Shown: in pieces, positions 60,993 through 64,000 of the stretch
How the letters are laid out: every line of letters begins with the position of its first letter
Numbering within the stretch: the stretch's first letter is position 1
Source of the DNA: Cymbidium sinense
Taxonomy: Eukaryota > Streptophyta > Magnoliopsida > Asparagales > Orchidaceae
Reading direction: 5' to 3'
Assembly: GCA_021442155.1 (NCBI GenBank)
Contig: CM038221.1
Coordinates: 77,392,494 to 77,456,493 of the forward strand
Length of the DNA stretch: 64,000 nucleotides
Made by a program: the position numbers and the translations under genes
Notes under the pieces: model-generated
What the model was told of the DNA's origin: nothing
What the model saw: the letters and a program-made list of their open reading frames with translations, nothing else
Databases searched by the model: none

Positions 60993-61559
60993 GCAATGAC
61001 CACATGTTTTGTTGACCTAAATGATCAACAACACCGAATCTCAAACACTAACAGGACGTCTACTCTAACCCAAGGTGTAGAAGGAATAACCAAGGTAATG
61101 TGGTTCTACTTATGTCAAGGACATAAGAGAGGAAGGAGAAATCCAGGGAGTATGTGAACCTTCCACTAGGGAAGCTGGTTCAAGTCATCCACAAGGGGAT
61201 GAGAGGTTTGATTTTATTTTGAGTCTCGCTAGGGAGAAATTTGATTTGTTTAATTAAGTTTCATTGGGGAAGAGGGTTGAATTTATTTCAATTTGTTGTT
61301 TGTTTAATTGTGTTTGTTTTGACTCCAGGGTGGAAAAGTGAACTCTCTATTGGGAGGCAAGTCCAAGTCATCCACAAGGGAGAAAAGGTTGTGGAATCCA
61401 GAGGGATTAGAATTCTAGATCCGCTCAGGAACTAGAAAGATTTGCATCTCATTGAGGATAAGCAAAAGATCTGATTTGGATTGATTGATTGTTTAGATTT
61501 TGTTTATTTCATATTTTTAATTTTGGATATTGATTTTGGGATACCTTATGGCCTATAAA
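60993..61559 (-). other. Internal-region remnant between LTRs E and F
   Basis: The first 60 bases resemble those that follow F at 63908 (both carry 'ttgttgacc' or 'tgttgaccgaaat' with 'atcaacaaca'), as expected for the 3' end of a minus-strand internal region. A module of about 180 bp is present twice: 61150-61200 ('accttccactaggg...gtcatccacaaggg') and 61335-61385 ('gtgaactctctattggg...gtcatccacaaggg'). A 64-codon plus-strand open frame (61241-61435) covers one copy. I recognise no protein in it. Confidence 0.45.
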
Positions 61560-63907
61560 ATGGTTATTTGTCTTAGGTTTTAGTTTGAATATGTTTCATA
61601 TTATTGAAATATGGTTTGGGCCAAATTTCAATGAATTTGGAATTAATTTGATGTGATTTGCTCATGTTGACCAATTTAAGTCAAAATGGGTCAACTTAGG
61701 TCAAGTTGACCAATTGGTCAAATTGGGTCAAACCAAGGGTTGGGTTAAGTTCATATGACCATTTGAAATATTTTGGCATCATTAGGTTTAGTTCAATTTG
61801 ATTTATATTTGGATTTGGTTCATTTGATTTCATTTAGGTCAAATGGGTCAAGTTGACCAATTTGTCCCATTGAGCTATTTAGGATAGGTCATGAGTTGGT
61901 TTAGATTGCATTGGTCATATGGAATGTATTGGTATCTTTATTTCCAATTAATTTTGGTTTAATTTGATTTTGGCTCAACATGACCTTTTAGCTCATGTTG
62001 GGTTCATGGTCAATTGGGCTAGGTTGGGTCTAGTTGGCCAATTTAGGCTTTAGTTAAGTTTAACAAGTTATTTGGAATGAACTTGACCCATTGGATTCAT
62101 TCAATTTGACTTTGATCAAGTTTTGACACATTTTGACTTTTTAGGTCAAGTTGGGTCAACTTGGGTCAAGTGGCCAATTGAGCTAGGTTAGGTTCAAATG
62201 ATGGCTTTGTGAAGTTCAAACATGGATCATGAATGAGTTTTGACCAATGGTTTCAATCAATTTGGCCTATGATGGATTTTGGCAAGTTTAGGTTTCATTT
62301 TAGCTAAGTGTTGACTTAGTCAACCCTTAGGTTTGACTTAGTCTGACCCAATTTGAGTGATTGATCATCTCATGATGATTGTTGCTCACACTATCTGGCT
62401 TAATTGGGCTTAGTTCAACCCAATTTGGGTAGGATTTGAATTTATCTCAAAAGGGGTACTTTAGGTCACTTTAGGTCAAGTGGGCCTAAGTGGGTCAATT
62501 GACTTGATCAAGGCTTGAATCAAGTTTGGTTGAACTCACATACGGACCGATGATTGGAATATAATCCACTTGCAAGTGATTTGAAGTCAAATGGGTTTTG
62601 ATTCATTTGACAATTTCAAGTTCAAAAGGATGAATATGAGTTTAACTTGGGTTTGATTTTTGAATTTAGTTTTGATTATTTGAATTTTATGTATATATTT
62701 GGATTCATGATTGAAGGATTGATTGAATGATGAAGAAAAATCAAGGGTTTGACTAAATTTGAATTTGATTTGGCTAAGTTCAAGAATTTGACTTGAAAGG
62801 CTTAGGTTGAATTTTGGTTGAATTTAGATTTAATTTTTAAATTTAGTTTTAGTTTGTTGATTGAAGTTTATGTTTATATTTGGATTCATGATTGAAGGAT
62901 TGGTTGGATCATTAAGAAAAATCAATGGTTTAGCTTGGTTTGAATTTGATTTGGCTAAGTTCAAGAATTTGACTTGAAAGGCTTAGGTTGAATTTTGGTT
63001 GAATTTGGATTTAATTTTTGATTTATTTTTGGTTTGATGATTGAAGTTTATGATTATATTTGGATTCATGATTGAAGGATTGATTGAATCATGAAGAAAA
63101 ATCAATGGTTTGGCTTGATTTGAATTTTATTTGGCTAAGTTCAAGAATTTGTCTTGAAAGGCTTAGGTTGAATTTTGGTTGAATTTGGATTTAATTTTTT
63201 ATTTAATTTTGGATTGATGATTACTATTTATGTTTATATTTGGATTCATGATTGAAGGATCGATTGAATCATGAAGAAAAATCAAGAGTTTGGCTTGATT
63301 TGAATTTGATTTGGCAAAGTTCAAGAATTTGACTTGAAAGGCTTAGGTTAGATTTTGGTTGAATTTGGATTTGATATTTGGATTTAGTTTTGGTTATTTG
63401 AATTTATTTTTCATTTATATTTGTGAATATAAATGAGAATATAAATGGGTTATGAGAAAATTTTCTCAAATTTGAATTGATTTGGATTTGATTTAGGCTA
63501 AGTCCATATGATAGAATCAAAGTGACTTAGGAAAGATTATTAGGATTTGGATTTCAATCATAAGCTTCAATCATCTGGAATTGATTTGAGTTTGAGAAAA
63601 TCCATCAAGTTGGAATTAATTTGAGTTTGAAGTTGATTTGATTTGGAGTTTGGAGTTAGTTTAGACTTGATTTGGAATTTTACTTGAAGGAAAGAAATGA
63701 GGAGTTGGTTCAACCTATAGAGTCGGTAAGTTTTCCTAACACCCCTAAGGTATTCCTATGGCTAACTCTTCTAAGTCTCTAGGGTTAGGTTGAGTGTCCA
63801 CCTACTCACTAGAAGTGTCTTAAGACTAAGGAGACTCTTAGTGTCTAAGAGAAGTCCTATGTTTAAGATGGAGGGGTTGAGATCTCATCCTAAAAATGAG
63901 GTCAACA
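61560..63907 (-). mobile_element. LTR fragment F (5' third of the LTR)
   Basis: Reverse complement of the LTR head: it starts at a point matching E near 59235 and ends GGTCAACA at 63907, the exact LTR 5' end. It carries the TTGACC field (61660-62520, with TTGACCAATTGGTCAA at 61706-61721), an amplified tandem array (62640-63440) and the conserved head with 'taacacccctaagg' and 'tggctaactcttctaagtct' (63737-63780). The central and 3' two thirds of the LTR are missing. Confidence 0.85.
62640..63440 (-). repeat. Tandem array of about 181 bp inside LTR F
   Basis: 'caagaatttg(a/t)cttgaaaggc' recurs at about 62780, 62963, 63143 and 63324, and 'ggattcatgattgaagga' at about 62700, 62881, 63061 and 63241. 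Copies are more alike than the corresponding units in A, B or E, so this array was amplified more recently. It ends with TCATTTATATT-TGTG-AATATAAATGA at about 63411-63437. Confidence 0.85.
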
Positions 63908-64000
63908 AAGGGCCCAATGTGTGTGATAAAAGGTACACCGTATTGGTGTTGACCGAAATAATCAACAACATCAACATGATCACAAGTACTAACATAAATG
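63908..64000 (-). other. Start of an internal region 3' end, cut by the window edge
   Basis: It follows the 5' end of LTR F and resembles the flank of LTR E. No coding sequence can be read in 93 bases. Confidence 0.4.

Noticed and set aside
53508..60997. LTR E as a solo LTR
   Set aside because: The five flanking bases (GTCCC and GCAAT) do not match, and the right flank resembles that of LTR F rather than the continuation of fragment D.

Overview
This is nuclear DNA from a flowering plant. It is AT-rich and made almost entirely of transposable elements. I see no intact host gene, no rRNA or tRNA gene and no CRISPR array. The species cannot be named from the sequence. Ty3/gypsy elements with giant LTRs, an RTE-type LINE tail and (AT)n microsatellites fit a repeat-rich plant genome.

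Most of the window (8308 to the end) is a nest of one giant Ty3/gypsy family. Its domain order (gag, protease, RT, RNase H, integrase), its primer-binding site resembling the tRNA-Arg complement and its size place it near the Tat/Ogre group. LTR A (8308-16076), internal region 1 (16077-27180) and LTR B (27181-34166) form one element of about 25.9 kb. LTR B is followed directly by a second primer-binding site and a second internal region (34167-41105, resuming at 48842), so two elements share an LTR in tandem. A solo LTR (C, 41106-48836) with a perfect 5-bp target duplication sits inside internal region 2. That region breaks off in RNase H near 51200. Three minus-strand LTR copies or fragments follow: D (51203-53512), E (53513-60992, nested in D) and F (about 61560-63907). 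The LTRs are about 7.0-7.8 kb. All coding regions are broken by stops and frameshifts, although catalytic motifs remain readable.

The most unusual signal is in the two leaders between primer-binding site and gag (about 16533-18225 and 34604-36090). Each is an array of imperfect hairpin units, in part with a strict 60-bp period. The two arms change together between units (for example TTAACA/TGTTAA, TTAGCA/TGCTAA, TTCAA/TTGAA), and remaining mismatches are often G-U compatible in the sense RNA. More covarying hairpins lie at the 3' end of the LTR and in its middle. The 5' part of the LTR is packed with TTGACC/GGTCAA motifs (W-box core) and with palindrome-bearing tandem repeats.

The first 8.3 kb holds the tail of a related LTR with its own leader repeat, a GC-rich block, a roughly 330-bp tandem repeat with a 90-bp (AT)n run, an RTE LINE 3' end with a 17-bp target duplication, and degenerate gag-like sequence.
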